A program made the position numbers and the translations under genes. From Lycorma delicatula (Eukaryota; Arthropoda; Insecta; Hemiptera; Fulgoridae): DNA of 64,000 nucleotides. Positions 1 through 11,289 of this stretch are shown here, one piece after another (within the stretch, counting starts at the first letter, position 1; the number at the start of each line of letters is the position of its first letter). Location: positions 96,872,657 to 96,936,656 of the forward strand of contig NC_134463.1 of assembly GCF_047948215.1 (NCBI RefSeq), given 5' to 3'. The notes below the pieces were generated by a model. That model saw only the letters and a program-made list of their open reading frames with translations. It ran no database searches and was not told the origin of the DNA.

Positions 1-83
1 ATCCGACTCCACTTTAAAGTCGGTATAAGTTTCTAGGTAAATGAGTTCGGTGAAATTCTTGAACAGAAAAGAACAAAACAAGA

Positions 84-170
84 GTTACCATGCCTGACCG
101 AGATTCGAACGCGGTACCTCCGGATAAAAGGCTGAGACGCTATTAACCCGCTATGGAGATCGGCGTATTA
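84..170 (-). mobile_element. tRNA-derived SINE head fragment
   Basis: Read on the minus strand, this has a tRNA-like A-box region (GGTTAATAGCGTCTCAGCC) and a B-box (CGTTCGAATCTCGGTCAGGC). The same head (CTCCGTGG, GTAGCGTC, GAATCTCGGTCAGGCATGG) recurs at 2638 and 47075. No cloverleaf acceptor stem can be formed, so it is a SINE head rather than a tRNA gene. No 3' tail is obvious. Confidence 0.6.
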
Positions 171-1030
171 AACCGGATTAAAATTACTTTTTAATTTGTA
201 TAGCCAACTATTTGAATTCGATACGATCAAAAAAAATTTAAATAATTACATATATTAAACTGTAAAAAGAAATTTCTTTTAATCTTTTCTGATTAGAAGA
301 GGAGAACGTCGATCTACGTAATGATAGATATAATGTTAATCTGGAAGTTTGAATTTTCTCTCTTTTTAATACATAATTACCATGTAAACCATTTATTCAA
401 AACAATTCTAGATAGTAATTTTTATATTTCTGAGATATCGATTGTTTATTCAGAAATTACGGAAATTATGGATTGCTTGTTGTGCAGACAATTACTTGCA
501 CTACATGAGGATGTAGATCGCCACATTCACCGATATGTGGTGATTTAAGTCAAAAGTAATTTCAGACGAATGAAAATTATTAATAACATCGTTATTCATT
601 TTTATTTTTAATATTCTGTAATATTTTTTTTTTCTAATTTTGAAATCATCTATTGAATATCCTAAACTTGCTATCCTAAAAATTCCATTTCACTTTCAAA
701 CCTCTTACAATTTATTCTTTTTGCTCCTACTCTGATTTCGTCATTCTTTAGAGCACTTAAGATTGTATCTTCAATGTAAATATTAAATTACATTAGTCAA
801 GGCAATATGCTTGCCTTATTCCTCTTCCTCGGTCAAACTACACAGTTTCAGCAGCCTTTATTTTAGTACGTGTTTCCCGACTCAAGGGAAATTCTTTAAT
901 TATTTTTCTATTTTCCCCATCTACTCTTTTTTTTTTAATATTTCCATTAGTTTATTCCATTTGTTGCGGTAGAGTGTTTTGTCTATGTCTATAAAATATA
1001 CCTTTTATTTAAATATTAAGATTATGTCGG
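171..1030. other. No recognised feature
   Basis: AT-rich sequence with poly-T runs. A 75-codon open frame at 321-548 shows no family resemblance and no splice sites, and I treat it as chance. Nothing else recognised. Confidence 0.5.
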
Positions 1031-1039
1031 ACTGTACGA

Positions 1040-1590
1040 GATGGCCGCAAAAAAAAAATACAATGGAATTTCAAGAACGAGTTCAGTTTATGCTGCACTC
1101 AATTGTATTTATGCGCAATCTTGAAGGAACAGAAATTAAGTTTTAGTTTACGCGTTCTCCACCAGACAGTAGCTGCGTTAGACTGTTGCTTATGTCAAGC
1201 AGTGTCCGGGCTTCAGTACCATGGCGTCAGTACAAGTGGTTGTACTGGTTCGCAGAAACAAAATCAGGGGCTTTCGTAAAAAGAGATTATATACGAGTGT
1301 ATCGTATGGATTGTCCGAGTGACAATAGCATACTTAGGTGGTGTGAACAAGTTTTTGAAACAGGAAGCGTTTTGAAAAAATACTCGCCAGCTTACTGTTG
1401 AAAAAACAGTAAGAATTCGATTGTTTTTCCCACGAAGTTCAAAACGTTCAGTTCGTAGTTAGTTGTCGACTAAACATTCCTGAAAGCGTTATCCATGATG
1501 TTTGCAAGTAATTGATTCTCTGTGCTTTTAAACTGCGGGTACTCTATGAAATTAAACGTAACGATAAGCCATAAAGATTATTATTGCTAA
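1040..1590 (+). pseudogene. Mariner-superfamily transposase N-terminal fragment, decayed
   Basis: The frame at 1186-1401 reads FAETKSGAFVKRDYIRVYR and then an ILRWCEQVFETGSVLKK stretch, the helix-turn-helix signature of a mariner-type transposase that binds the terminal repeats. After a frameshift the similarity resumes near 1430 with VQNVQFVVSCRLNIPESVIH and LRVLYEIKRNDKP, the second N-terminal helix-turn-helix region. No DDE catalytic part is visible downstream and I see no terminal repeats. It is a broken fragment kept only as N-terminal DNA-binding code. The family call is from motif resemblance; the exact mariner lineage is not resolved. Confidence 0.6.
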
Positions 1591-2637
1591 TAATGGATCA
1601 TTAAATCGTTATAGTGTAATGATATATAATCTGTTATCCAAAGTATATTCATACGAAATTTCAAGAAAATTTTGTTGAAAAACTTAGTATAATTAATAAT
1701 TCTATATTTCGCCTAAATTCATGTTTATTTGCAGTCACACACTGCCAAAAACAAATAAGTTACACCCTATTTGTTTTTTTTGTTGATTTCTTACAAATTA
1801 TTGTTTTTTTTTTTGTACGGGTACCAGAAACAAAATACACTTAAAAAAAAGTGAAATCGCCTTCATTAAAATTACTAAGTTGAAAAAAAAATCATACTTA
1901 TCAATTCTTTAAATTTTGAATTCTTTGATGATGCAAAATTATGAATGATTTTACTGGTTGTTTTTAATTTGAAATCGACCTAAATAAAAAAATACAGAAG
2001 ATAATAAAAATCATATTTATCATTATTATTTTTTTTTTTTGGCATTCTTAAAATATCAATATAGGACAACGCAAATATCACTTCTTTCTCACTTCTTTTA
2101 TCTTCTTCCTCTCATTTCTCATTTTTTCGGCATGCTTCGTCTTTGCTTATCTGTCCATTTTCTTCCTCCACTTTTTTTTTCTGCACAAGAACTTTTGTAC
2201 TGTTAGTCATTTTGCGAAAGTTATCTCTACAGCAACAGTTTTCTTTCAAGCCTATCGTTTGGAGATCCTCTTCTATCTGTTTTAGGTAATCTGATTTACT
2301 TTACACATTTCAAAACTCGTCAAAGATTTGTCTATTTAACCTGTTTGGGTCCACCCTGATTATGTGCCCTAAGAAATTCCTACTGGTACAAGTGTAATGT
2401 TTTAGTGCCGTATAAGATTACTGGTCTTATAACGGTTGTATAATGTTTTAATTTCGCGATCTTAGAGAAATTCTTCTTATAGTAGTAGATGGTTTCGTTG
2501 ATTAAGCTATGCTTCTCCAGTTTTAATAATCTATTTTCAATCGACGCTTTATCTATTCCTGTTCTGCTTATAAATATTTATGGTTTTTATTATCTATAAC
2601 TTTTTTAACTTTTTTTCTTTTTAATGCGTTCAAATAT
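1591..2637. other. No recognised feature
   Basis: AT-rich DNA with poly-T and poly-A runs (around 1800 and 2025). A pyrimidine-rich stretch at 2080-2180 is not followed by a convincing exon. No gene or element recognised. Confidence 0.5.
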
Positions 2638-2791
2638 CGACCTCCGTGGCTGAGTAGGTAGCGTCTTGGCATTTCGTGTGGAGACTACGGATTTCAATCT
2701 CGGTCAGGCATGGCCTCTTTTCATACGCTTCCGATTTCCAGTGGGCTAATGGCCATAGCTGTTGATGCCCGCCCGTTCAAAACAAAAAAAA
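2638..2791 (+). mobile_element. tRNA-derived SINE
   Basis: The head reads GACCTCCGTGGCTGAGTAGG then GTAGCGTC (A-box region). A B-box-like ATTTCAATCTCGGTCAGGC follows, then a short body and an A-rich tail near 2785. It shares its head with 84-170 (minus) and 47075-47235. Its 3' body (CAGTGGGCTAATGGCCATAG) differs from the other copies, so it may be a different subfamily. Confidence 0.65.
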
Positions 2792-4970
2792 ATTCAATAA
2801 TATATATATTACCTGAAAATTTAAATCAGTATATCACAGGTTTATTTGTTTAATACATACTGATTCGTTTTCTGCATTAGCTTTTTCTATATTAATTAAT
2901 CAGGAGATAAAATAATGTTCAATTTTGTAGTGTTTTTATTAAGTTTGGATAGCAAATGATCTATTATAAAATAACTCATTTGAATATACCTCAGATTGTT
3001 GTTTATATGAAAATTATTTCTACCATTGTTATTTGTTAAAAATTTGCATCGTTATAAATTTTGTACAATAACATTCTGTCATTTGAAATAAATGTGTTAT
3101 TATTGTATGACAGGATTGTTGATTAGTTCAGTGATATTTTCCTCATTATTTATGTAAACTTGTACTTATTCTACATGAATAAAACATTTCATTAAATCTG
3201 AAGAAACAAAAGTAAAGAGAGAAGAAAACTAAAATTTAATTAAATATAAAATTTCTATGTTCAAGAAAAAAAAAATTATCAAATTTTTTATAATTTAAAA
3301 TAAGAAAAATTATGTAGATTAAAATTTACAACTTTTGTCTAACTTATATTTTAATAACTTTCAAAATTAAAAGATATTGTGTTATAAACTAAATCAAAAC
3401 AGAAAAATTGGAATTTTTCATACGAATTTAAATACAACTTAAAATTTAATGAAATACAACAGCTGAAAATACTCATTCTTGACACTTTTTACTTTATAGG
3501 AATACATAAAGTCTTTTGTAATTACTAAATAAGTAAAACTTTTTATTATAGAAATTACGGATATCCTTTCTGAAATTTGAAATTATTATAAAATATATAA
3601 TAAGCTATGAAAAAAAAAAACAGTTTCAGAAGTAAAAAAAAAGTTTAATAAGTTTAAACAAGGTAAAAAGTTAATTATTAACGGAAAAACTTAAAAAAGA
3701 CAACAATGAATTCCATAACTTTCCTGCTACGCCAGTCAAGTAGAAAAGGGAATGAAAGTTTTCGTTTAATTTAATTTTCAAGAAATAATAAAGAGTAAGA
3801 GCTACCAGAAAAATTAAGATTTTTACATTTTAAATGTAATGGGTACCTTGCGAGATGGATTTAAATTTAAAATAGATTTTAAATAAATTTAAAAAAAAAT
3901 ATTTTTCTTTATCACAGACCACTGGAGTGAGATAAAATATTTTTATAATGGTTTGAAGGCCCATTGATGTAGAAAAAATCTTCCATTAACTCCTTTTCAA
4001 AAGCAAGATCTAGCTGAAAAAATAAAAATAAGTAATTTTTTGGAAATGGGGTGAATATTAAATAAAGAATTTTGGTAATTTGTGATCTTGATAAAAAACT
4101 TCAATTTTTGTTATAAAAGTTGTTTTGCTAAAGTGCCACGGTTAAGATGTAAAATTTTATTTCGGCACACACACATCCGTGTGAAAAAATCGATTTTTTA
4201 TTAAAATTTTTTTTGCAGATTATTTACAACTTTTTATAATTGTGTTTGTTAAAATATAAAAAAATGTCTCCTTTAGGCACAAAAAAAACAATTTTTTTTA
4301 GATTTTTTTTTGACTGATCTATATATACTTTCCCGAAAAGTATATAAAAAACAAAATTTCTTTGTAAAAATTTAAGAAAACTTTTTTTTTTTTAAGTTTT
4401 TTTTAAAGGAAACAAAATTTTTTTTTATACAAAAAAATATATTTGATGAATTTTTGAATGTAGAGGTAAAATTATTTTTTTTTTATAAAAGGATACTAAA
4501 AGTATTATTGCTGGAGCAACATGTGTAGCCGGGAAACACCTGATAATTTTCTTGTTGAATAATGAATTTTCACATTTAATCTATTTTTCTTCAGAAAAAG
4601 ATCGAGGGAAGTTACCTAAAATTTGACGATTACTATGAATAGAGTAAACTGTTGGAAAAGGTAGACTTTTATTTATTTTCTTCCACGGGTTGTAAAATAT
4701 TAAAATGACATATTTCCTTTAAAAGTAGGAAAGATTGAAAAAAAGTAGTGGCAAAATAAATCATTAACGTAAAAAGATGTGAATAATTTATAAACCTCAT
4801 TTTTTAATTTAAGTTAAAATTCAGTTCCAGCTAGATACAGGATTTAGGTGATAGATAAAATCTAGTTAAGATTAATTAAAATGTGCAATTTAATGGACGA
4901 TGTAACAATTTTAACAGTAACTGGTATTTATTATTCAATTTGGTATAAATTGAATATTCCACATATTCAA
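2792..4970. other. No recognised feature (AT-rich, 2.2 kb)
   Basis: Very AT-rich with many A and T homopolymers, for example at 4270-4480. No open frame with family resemblance, no splice-bounded exon and no element ends were recognised. It is probably intronic or intergenic. Confidence 0.5.
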
Positions 4971-4977
4971 ACGATAT

Positions 4978-6545
4978 GTTGAAGAACTTTACGAAGCAGA
5001 TAAAAGACCAGAAATCCTAGGAATTGAAGATGAATCAGAAGTGTGTGAAAAGGAAGAAGGTTGTTATATTGTGGAGGGAGAGGTAGAAAAAGCCTTATAG
5101 GAAATAGACAGTAAGCATGTGGAGTCGATGAAGTACTGGCTGAGCTATGGAAAGTTTTAGTGGAAAGGGGAATTAGAAATATCACAAGCCTGTGTAATTT
5201 GATATATGAGAGTGGTGATCGGCCAGAAGATTTCGTGATTACTATTACGGTCCCAATCGAAAAGAAGAAGAATACATTGAAATGCGAAGAATATAGGACA
5301 ATTAGCCTTATATCGCATGCAGCTAAGATACTACTAAGAGTGTTGAATCGAAGACTTTGTGGAAAACTGAGAGATCAATTGGGGAAGAACAGTTTGAGTT
5401 TAAAAGGGGAAAGGGAACAAGGGATGCAATAGTATTAGTAAGAGTGATCGGAGAAAGATATATTGAAAAGCAAAGAGATTTATATGTGGTTTTCATAGAT
5501 CTGGAGAAGACATTTAACAGGATGGAATGGGATAAATTGCTCAGGATCTTAAAGGAAAAAGGAGTCGCTTGGAAGGAAAGGAGATTAATAAGAAACCTAT
5601 ACTTGTCACAGAAGGTAAAAATAAAGATTGAGAATGAGTTATCGGAGGAAAGCAGACTTGGGAGAGGGGTGCGGCAGGGATGTTACATGTCACCGACTCT
5701 GTTCAACTGTTACCTGGAAGCGATAATTGAAAAGAGTCTAACTGGTAATAAGGGTGTAAATATTGGTGGAAGGAGGATACAGTGCATTAAGTTCGCTGAT
5801 GATATGGCAGTGTTGGCAGAGAGTGAGTACATGATGAATGAAATGGTGGGAAGAATAAATCAAACCTGCGAGGAGTGTGGGATGAAGATAAGTACAAAGA
5901 AGACAAGAAGCATGATAATTAGCAAATCAACCAAAAGAGCAACATTTATGACGGGGTGGAGGGAAATAAAGTTCAGCAAGTGGCATCCTTTAAATACCTG
6001 GGATGCATCATTAAGGAAGATGTGAAGTGCGATAAGGAAGTTAAAGTACGAATTGCTAGGGCAAAGGAAGCATTCAGAAAAATGAGGAGAGTGCTATGTA
6101 GCAAACTAGATCCGCGAATAAGGAAAACATTTGCGAAATGTTTTGTGTAGAATGTGGCAATTTATGGGGCAGAGACATGAACTATTAGGAAGGGAGAAGG
6201 GAGAAGATTGCAGGCCTTTGAAATGTGGGTTTGGAGGAGGATGGAAAAGATAAGCTAGTTGGAGAGAGTTCGGAATGAGGATGTGCTTCGTAGAGTAGCA
6301 GAAGAGAGGGCGATTATCGAAATAATAAAAAGAAGAAAATGCAGTCGGTTGGGACATTGGCTGAGATGTGACTGCCTCTTGGTGACGGCATTGGAAGGAT
6401 TTGTAACGGGGAGGAAAGCAAAAGGTCGGAAACTGGTAGACAATATAAAAAGGAAGGAAGTTACTATAAAATGAAACTGATGGCACAGAATCGAGCAAAT
6501 GGAGGGCGGCCATGTGAAAACCTGCCTTTTGGCAGAACACTATTA
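4978..6545 (+). pseudogene. Non-LTR retrotransposon reverse transcriptase, 5'-truncated and broken
   Basis: The translation begins VEELYEADKRPEILGIEDES and runs through most of a LINE reverse transcriptase (RT), with several frame changes and stops (TAG near 5098, frame shift near 5400). The best frame, 5357-6025, carries VVFIDLEKTFNR (RT motif A; the second canonical Asp is Asn here), GRGVRQGCYMSPTLFN (motif B) and IKFADDMAVLAES (motif C, FADD). It then shifts frame to FKYLGCIIKEDVKCDKEVKV and ends with a region containing SRLGHWLRCDC. There is no endonuclease, so the copy is 5'-truncated. The 3' end falls near AACCTGCCTTTTGGCAGAAC followed by ATT repeats. The clade is CR1/RTE-like by feel and is not resolved. 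It differs from the families at 22 kb and 45 kb. Confidence 0.85.
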
Positions 6546-7285
6546 TTATTCTATTTTATATAAAGCTTAGTTGCGTTTAAGGATAAAAATTTCAGATTTT
6601 TATAAAATTTGCACGAATCAGTCAGTTTTTTATAAAATTACATACAAATTTTCCCTGTTTGTTTATTATGTTTTAAAAAGTTTTCTGACTCATAGTATTT
6701 ATATTTAACGTAATCTGATTAAAAGAGCCTTTTTTAGAGATTGATTCCGAAAATTTTATTTTTACTAGTTTCAACTCGTGAATTCCAAAACAAAATTATT
6801 TCAAATTTTTAAACTTCGTCATTGTGTTTCAAATGGACACGCCAAATCATATCATTTTTAAATATTATAAAAACGTTTACAGTCTGCAAATTTGCGCAGT
6901 TACGTAGTGTTCAAGAAATCAAGAAAAAACTTTCTTGATTTGGTTAACGATCTTAGTGCTTGGCATTAGATATTAACGTAAAGTTTTGATGTGCAGATTT
7001 TGTATCACATTTTTCTGTTTTTTATTACACGGAATAACGAAAAGGTTTATGTGCATGAAGATACCATGAATTTCACTGTGTATGGTAGATAGTGCAAACA
7101 AAATTTGTTAGAGAGCTGAAATGAGTATGTCATTTGATAACTTGTAAAGCTATCGATTGTTAATGGAGTGATTTCTCGTTGATTTGTATATTAAGTCAAG
7201 TATTCTGTTGCACATTATCATAAAGCCCACAAAATTCCTACTTTTAGTTTAATAACTAATACCTTCAGTCTGTTGACCACAGGCT
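6546..7285. other. No recognised feature
   Basis: AT-rich sequence between the reverse transcriptase copy and a short tandem repeat. No exon or element end recognised. Confidence 0.5.
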
Positions 7286-7287
7286 GT

Positions 7288-7385
7288 AATGAACGTACGT
7301 AGTTACTCTGAGTGTCACTACGTAGTCACTCTGAGTGTCACTACGAGTGTACGTCGTCTCTGAGTGTTACTCTACGTAGTGTCTC
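7288..7385. repeat. Short tandem repeat, about 23-bp unit
   Basis: The unit ACGTAGTTACTCTGAGTGTC plus ACT repeats with ACGTAGTCACTCTGAGTGTC, then degenerates through two further partial units ending ACTCTACGTAGTGTC. The unit contains the self-complementary TACGTA. The sequence is clearly more GC-rich than its flanks. Confidence 0.75.
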
Positions 7386-7868
7386 TTATATATCTTGTCT
7401 TGACATTTTACGTACGTTACAGTTATAAAAAAATCTGGAATAGATTGTGTAAAACGACAAATACATGTACCCCTTGTATTATAAAACAACATAATAACGT
7501 GTGATTTTATTTCTTTTCATAAAAATCCTTAAACGAAGGACTTAATTATTTAGAATTCAACCAACCCCTATTTAAAATCATGATAAATAACAATTTTCAG
7601 AAATTTGATGAGGATTTTCAATCTTATGATTATAAGAAAATGGATGTAATGTGAGTTACGGATTAGAATTCTAATCTAAATAATTTTTTTTTGATTTACC
7701 TTAAAAAAAACCTCTAAATAAAATTTCAGAACTGAAAACATGTTTAACGTACTAAAGAAATTAAAACAGAAAAGACAAAATAATAATAATAATAATATCT
7801 TTAAACATTGAAGTAATGAAATTACATATTAGGGCTTATACGGAAAACACTGTATACTTCATAATAAT
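7386..7868. other. No recognised feature
   Basis: AT-rich spacer with a short AAT microsatellite near 7782-7798. Nothing else recognised. Confidence 0.5.
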
Positions 7869-7870
7869 TT

Positions 7871-8904
7871 AGAATGATATTAAGGTATAGAAACGGCTTC
7901 ATATTTCAAAATTGAGGGACACTAGGAGATACGAAAAAGTATGGATCTATATATTAACAAAATTACTACTTTATGGTGTGTTTGAAATTTTTGTCCGTCA
8001 TCTTGGATCCAGTATATTGATCCATTTTTCGTTTTTTAAATAGGAAGGTGGACAAATCGTATATGATTTTTATTGTAAAATTTTACCTTTATAAGTTACA
8101 CCTTGGTCAAGAACTTTCAGAAGAAGATTATGATCGTCGTGTCGAGTTTTGCGATATTATAATTTAAAAAATACATTTGGAAACAAATTTTTCTAATTAA
8201 TAATATTTACAGATGAAGCTACGTTCAAGCATAACTATCGGTACTGGAGCAATGATAATCCCACATGTATGTTAGAGAGACATATACAGTACCCTGAGAA
8301 AGTAACAGCTTATTTACTACTCTAAATCTGTAAAATATATTTTTTAAATTTATTGTATTAAGCAATATAGGATCAAAAACATTTAACTAAATTTTAAAAT
8401 TAGAAATTAAAATAATAATATCAGTTGGCCATTTCTTTTGTAGTAGTGTTGTAAATTATAAGTTATTATGTATTATTTTTATTTATTATTGTGAAGGCTG
8501 TTATTAATAGTGTTCGGCCCATTAATTCCAACATTAAATGTTTAATATTTGTTACTGGATGTAATTCTAAAGGTAATACAAGAGAAGATGTTTCAACTCG
8601 TTTTATTACTATCGCGATTTTTCCTTTTTTGTAACTTTGACTGCGTATAACTTAAAAACGGAAGGCGTTTATAGAGAAATATCTTTTGCCGTAATTTATC
8701 TCGTAAAATTTTAATTAAAATTACGTATTATATGTCCGCCCACCTTCCTATTTAAAAAAAAAAATTGATTTAATATGGCGGTCAAAAATTAAAAACACAC
8801 TACTAAATAGTAGTTTTATAAATAGGTAGATCAGCGCATAATTCTACCGCCTAGTATCACTCAGTTTTGAATATGAAGCCGTTTCCATATTTTAACATCA
8901 CTCT
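7871..8904. mobile_element. DNA transposon with about 200-bp terminal inverted repeats, DUF4817-type
   Basis: The left end (7871 onward: AATGATATTAAGGTATAG, GAAACGGCTTCATATTTC, AAATAGGAAGGTGG) is mirrored on the opposite strand at the right end (8904 leftward: GTGATGTTAAAATATGG, GAAACGGCTTCATATTC, AAATAGGAAGGTGG). The inverted repeats are about 200 bp long and imperfect. Inside is the transposase remnant annotated at 8100-8310. The element is about 1.03 kb, too short for an intact transposase, so it is a deletion derivative. The outer boundary could extend 10-15 bp further each way. Its right edge lies 35 bp from the pogo-type element at 8940. Confidence 0.75.
8100..8310 (+). pseudogene. Transposase remnant inside the long-TIR element
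   Basis: The frames read QELSEEDYDRRVEFC, then IFTDEATFKHNYRYWSNDNP and LERHIQYPEKVT. This resembles the middle of transposases that carry a DUF4817 N-terminal domain; the D of TDEATF is the expected first catalytic Asp. A stop and a frame break separate the two blocks. The N-terminal DNA-binding domain and the later catalytic residues are absent. A fragment of the matching N-terminal type occurs separately at 36010-36400 on the minus strand. Confidence 0.6.
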
Positions 8905-8939
8905 TTGTATAATACTCGTATGTAATACGAATTTATATA

Positions 8940-9791
8940 CAGTAAAACCTACCCAAAACGGAATCTGACGGGACCGAGTAAGAATTCCGTTTTGAAGAGG
9001 TTTCCGTCTTATAAATCGAGCTTATTTATCGTGAGGTCCTGTGCTATGAATTATAAGAATGTAAAATGAATAAGAATGACAAGGATAAACGATTAGAATA
9101 ATCCGTAAATTATACCGCATAAAGAAAACATTAACCATTAATTTTCAAAAATTCTTTAGTTACCCTAAAATTGTTATTTGTTTTTAGAAGTTAGAAATTT
9201 TTCATTTAAATGTTACATTTAATTAGAAAACATATTCTTAGCCTAAAAATAAAATAAAATCATTTTCTAAAATAATCAAGTACAGGGTTCTATTTCAATA
9301 ATTTACTCTTGGAACTTTCGTTTTCAATAATATTTCTAGCGGTTAACGTATTCTGTCGCAAATAGTCGCTGTTCATACAAATCGCGAATTCTTCCAACTG
9401 GGCGACCATACCCAATGCTTTTCCGAAACTGTTAATTTTGTTTTCTGTGTACTCTCCTTTTTTGGAGTTTGAGCCACGTTTGGAGCCAAGAATGTGACGG
9501 CGTATAATTAGATAAACAACAGTTACCGTATTGTATTTTAATAATAATCTACTGGATTTATAATTTACAAATCGTGGGAATATACAATCTTTTTTTTTTT
9601 TTTAATTTCCTTTCCGTCTTATGTTAATGTAAAATTAAAATAAAAATCTACGTTTCCTTTTCGTTTCCGCATTGCCGAAGTTTCCTTATTGAAGAGATTA
9701 ATTTCTATAAAAATATATCGGGACTTGAGAAACCGTATGTTTTGAGGAGGTTTCCATTTTTTGGACATTCCGTTTTGTAGATATTTCACTG
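8940..9791 (-). mobile_element. Pogo/Tigger-like DNA transposon, deleted copy
   Basis: The ends are inverted repeats. The left end reads CAGTAAAACCTACCCAAAAC; the right end, read on the minus strand, reads CAGTGAAATATCTACAAAAC. Both are followed by GGAAT and flanked by TA. CAGTAAAACCT is typical of pogo-group termini, and TA is their target. The 852-bp length implies a deletion derivative. A minus-strand open stretch within it (9290-9511) is consistent with a transposase C-terminus. Confidence 0.7.
9290..9511 (-). pseudogene. Pogo-like transposase C-terminal remnant
   Basis: The minus-strand frame is open for about 73 codons and ends in a stop. It includes NKINSFGKALGMVAQLEEFA and MNSDYLRQNTLTARNI. 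Its place inside pogo-type inverted repeats, and its helical charged character, fit the C-terminal tail that follows the DDE domain in pogo transposases. I cannot see the catalytic region. The link to pogo rests mainly on the flanking repeats. Confidence 0.45.
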
Positions 9792-10039
9792 TATATATAT
9801 TCTTTCGGTTAGTAAAAAATGTTGTATAAAAACGGAAATTAACAAAAAGCAAAAGGAAAAAAATAAATTAAAGGCAATTGCTTCCTTATTTACGGAATCC
9901 GTTTTAACTCTTTTTTTTATATAACCTCAGAAACGTTGTGGAAACTTCCAAGTTGTATAAACGGCCAGGATTGAAACATTCGTCCAAATTAATGGAATTT
10001 ATAGAAAATAACTTTATTTTTAGCATAAAATGTCTTAAA

Positions 10040-10378
10040 AATATTGGTGGGCTGGCGTTGATGATCAGATGGCGACTCTATGTGTGAAGTATGACGCTTT
10101 CTACTGTGACGACGGTCATCTGTCAAGACCAGGGAGTCAAGACCATAGTCCCGGTGGGGATCCCCTTGGTGACTCCCCATTTGAAGTATAAGGCACTCAA
10201 AAGACCTCCTTGCTGGGGGTTAGAGGCAGGCATAAAATAAAAGATCCAACCGGCGGGCCGACCTGCCTTGCCGGATGTTCAGCTGGTGGGCGGAAAGTCC
10301 CGTTAGAGTTAAAGGACACTCCCTTGGACTGCGTTATTCTTAATTGTGGGTCCGGCTCAGGGAAGGGGGTATAAAAAA
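10040..10378 (+). mobile_element. R1-like LINE, 3' untranslated end
   Basis: This GC-rich block shares ordered motifs with the ends of the R1-like copies at 40249-40516 and 57000-57181: GTTAGAGGCAGGCAT, GATCCAACCGG, CGACCTGCCTTGCCGGA, GAGTTAAAGGACACTCCC, and GGCTCAGGGAAG near the end before an A-rich tail. No reverse transcriptase frame remains, so the copy is almost wholly 5'-truncated. Confidence 0.65.
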
Positions 10379-10966
10379 GATAAACAAAAAAATGTTTTAA
10401 TGCTTCCGTAACAGGTTATCTTTATATTATACCTATTGTTAATTAAGAAAGTCTGATAATTCCAACGGGTTAGATTTTATTTTTATTAATTTCCACTATC
10501 CTTGATGTAGCATCTAGAACTTACATAATTTTATGGCTTTCTGATGTTTCAGTGGTGATAAAAATTAGAACAAAATCTTAGGGCTTTATTTAATTTTTTT
10601 TGTTTAAAAAAAATCATACATTTTTAAAACTTTAAAAATACTTATTAACATTTCATTTAATTTTGAATAAAACATTTTAATGGAATACATAGAAGGCCTT
10701 ATTTTACAACGCTGCAGCTGGTACTTTTTTTGTAAATTTGAGATGAATAATGATTTTCGTCGATTGTGAAGTTAAGAGTTACCGTGTCTGGTGCCAACCA
10801 TATCATTCCATTATATTAATATGGTTTGTGATACAAGGTAGTTTCAACAGCAACATCCTTTTGCCTTAGCACAATGCAAAGTCAGACAGTAATTTCTAGT
10901 AATGTACATGTAAAAAAATAAAAATATTTATTATTTTATTTATAAAAAAATATAAATATGTCTCAC
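10379..10966. other. Probable intron downstream of the receptor exon
   Basis: AT-rich sequence on the 3' side (minus strand) of the GPCR exon. The intron starts at 10966 with GTGAGA on the minus strand. No further receptor exon was found at lower coordinates, so the rest of TM2-TM7 probably lies beyond the window, or in code I could not see. Confidence 0.5.
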
Positions 10967-11289
10967 CTATTAACATATCCGTAGCTGCTAATGACGCAAT
11001 AAAATAGTTGCTAGGTTGTCTGATAGTCCGATCTACTATAAATGCTAATAACACAAGAATATTACCGCCGATGGTTAACACAATACAAAGTCCAAGACAA
11101 AGTGCAATAATAACAGCTACCCACGGTTCGATTGGTGGTAAAGCATACAATTCTAATTCTTCAGTCGCTGCTGGTGTTGTTAAATTAAATAAAGGCCCTG
11201 TTGACACATTAACTGTTCCTAATGTAACATTTGATACACCGTAATTCGATTCGTAATCTACTACTTCACCACTGTTCCATGATGTATAC
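10967..11289 (-). CDS. Exon of a rhodopsin-class GPCR, muscarinic acetylcholine receptor-like
   Basis: A minus-strand exon of 323 nt with a good acceptor (TTTTATTGTTACAG before 11289) and donor (ATAG then GTGAGA at 10966). The frame is open throughout. The extracellular N-terminus has NVT, NVS and NLT glycosylation sites. TM1 follows, containing [15 protein letters not shown] with the conserved N of position 1.50, then the first intracellular loop [17 protein letters not shown]2 starts with LAATDMLIG, which holds the conserved LAxxD. The [13 protein letters not shown] loop-TM2 block is characteristic of muscarinic receptors, and insect type B is my best guess. No initiator Met is in frame in this exon (the ATG near 11276 is in another frame), so at least one exon lies upstream. 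Other amine-type receptors remain possible. Confidence 0.85.

Noticed and set aside
6106..6540. 144-codon minus-strand frame
   Set aside because: Antisense of the 3' part of the reverse transcriptase copy at 4978-6545.
11008..11244. 78-codon plus-strand frame
   Set aside because: Antisense of the GPCR exon, which has splice sites and a recognisable protein.
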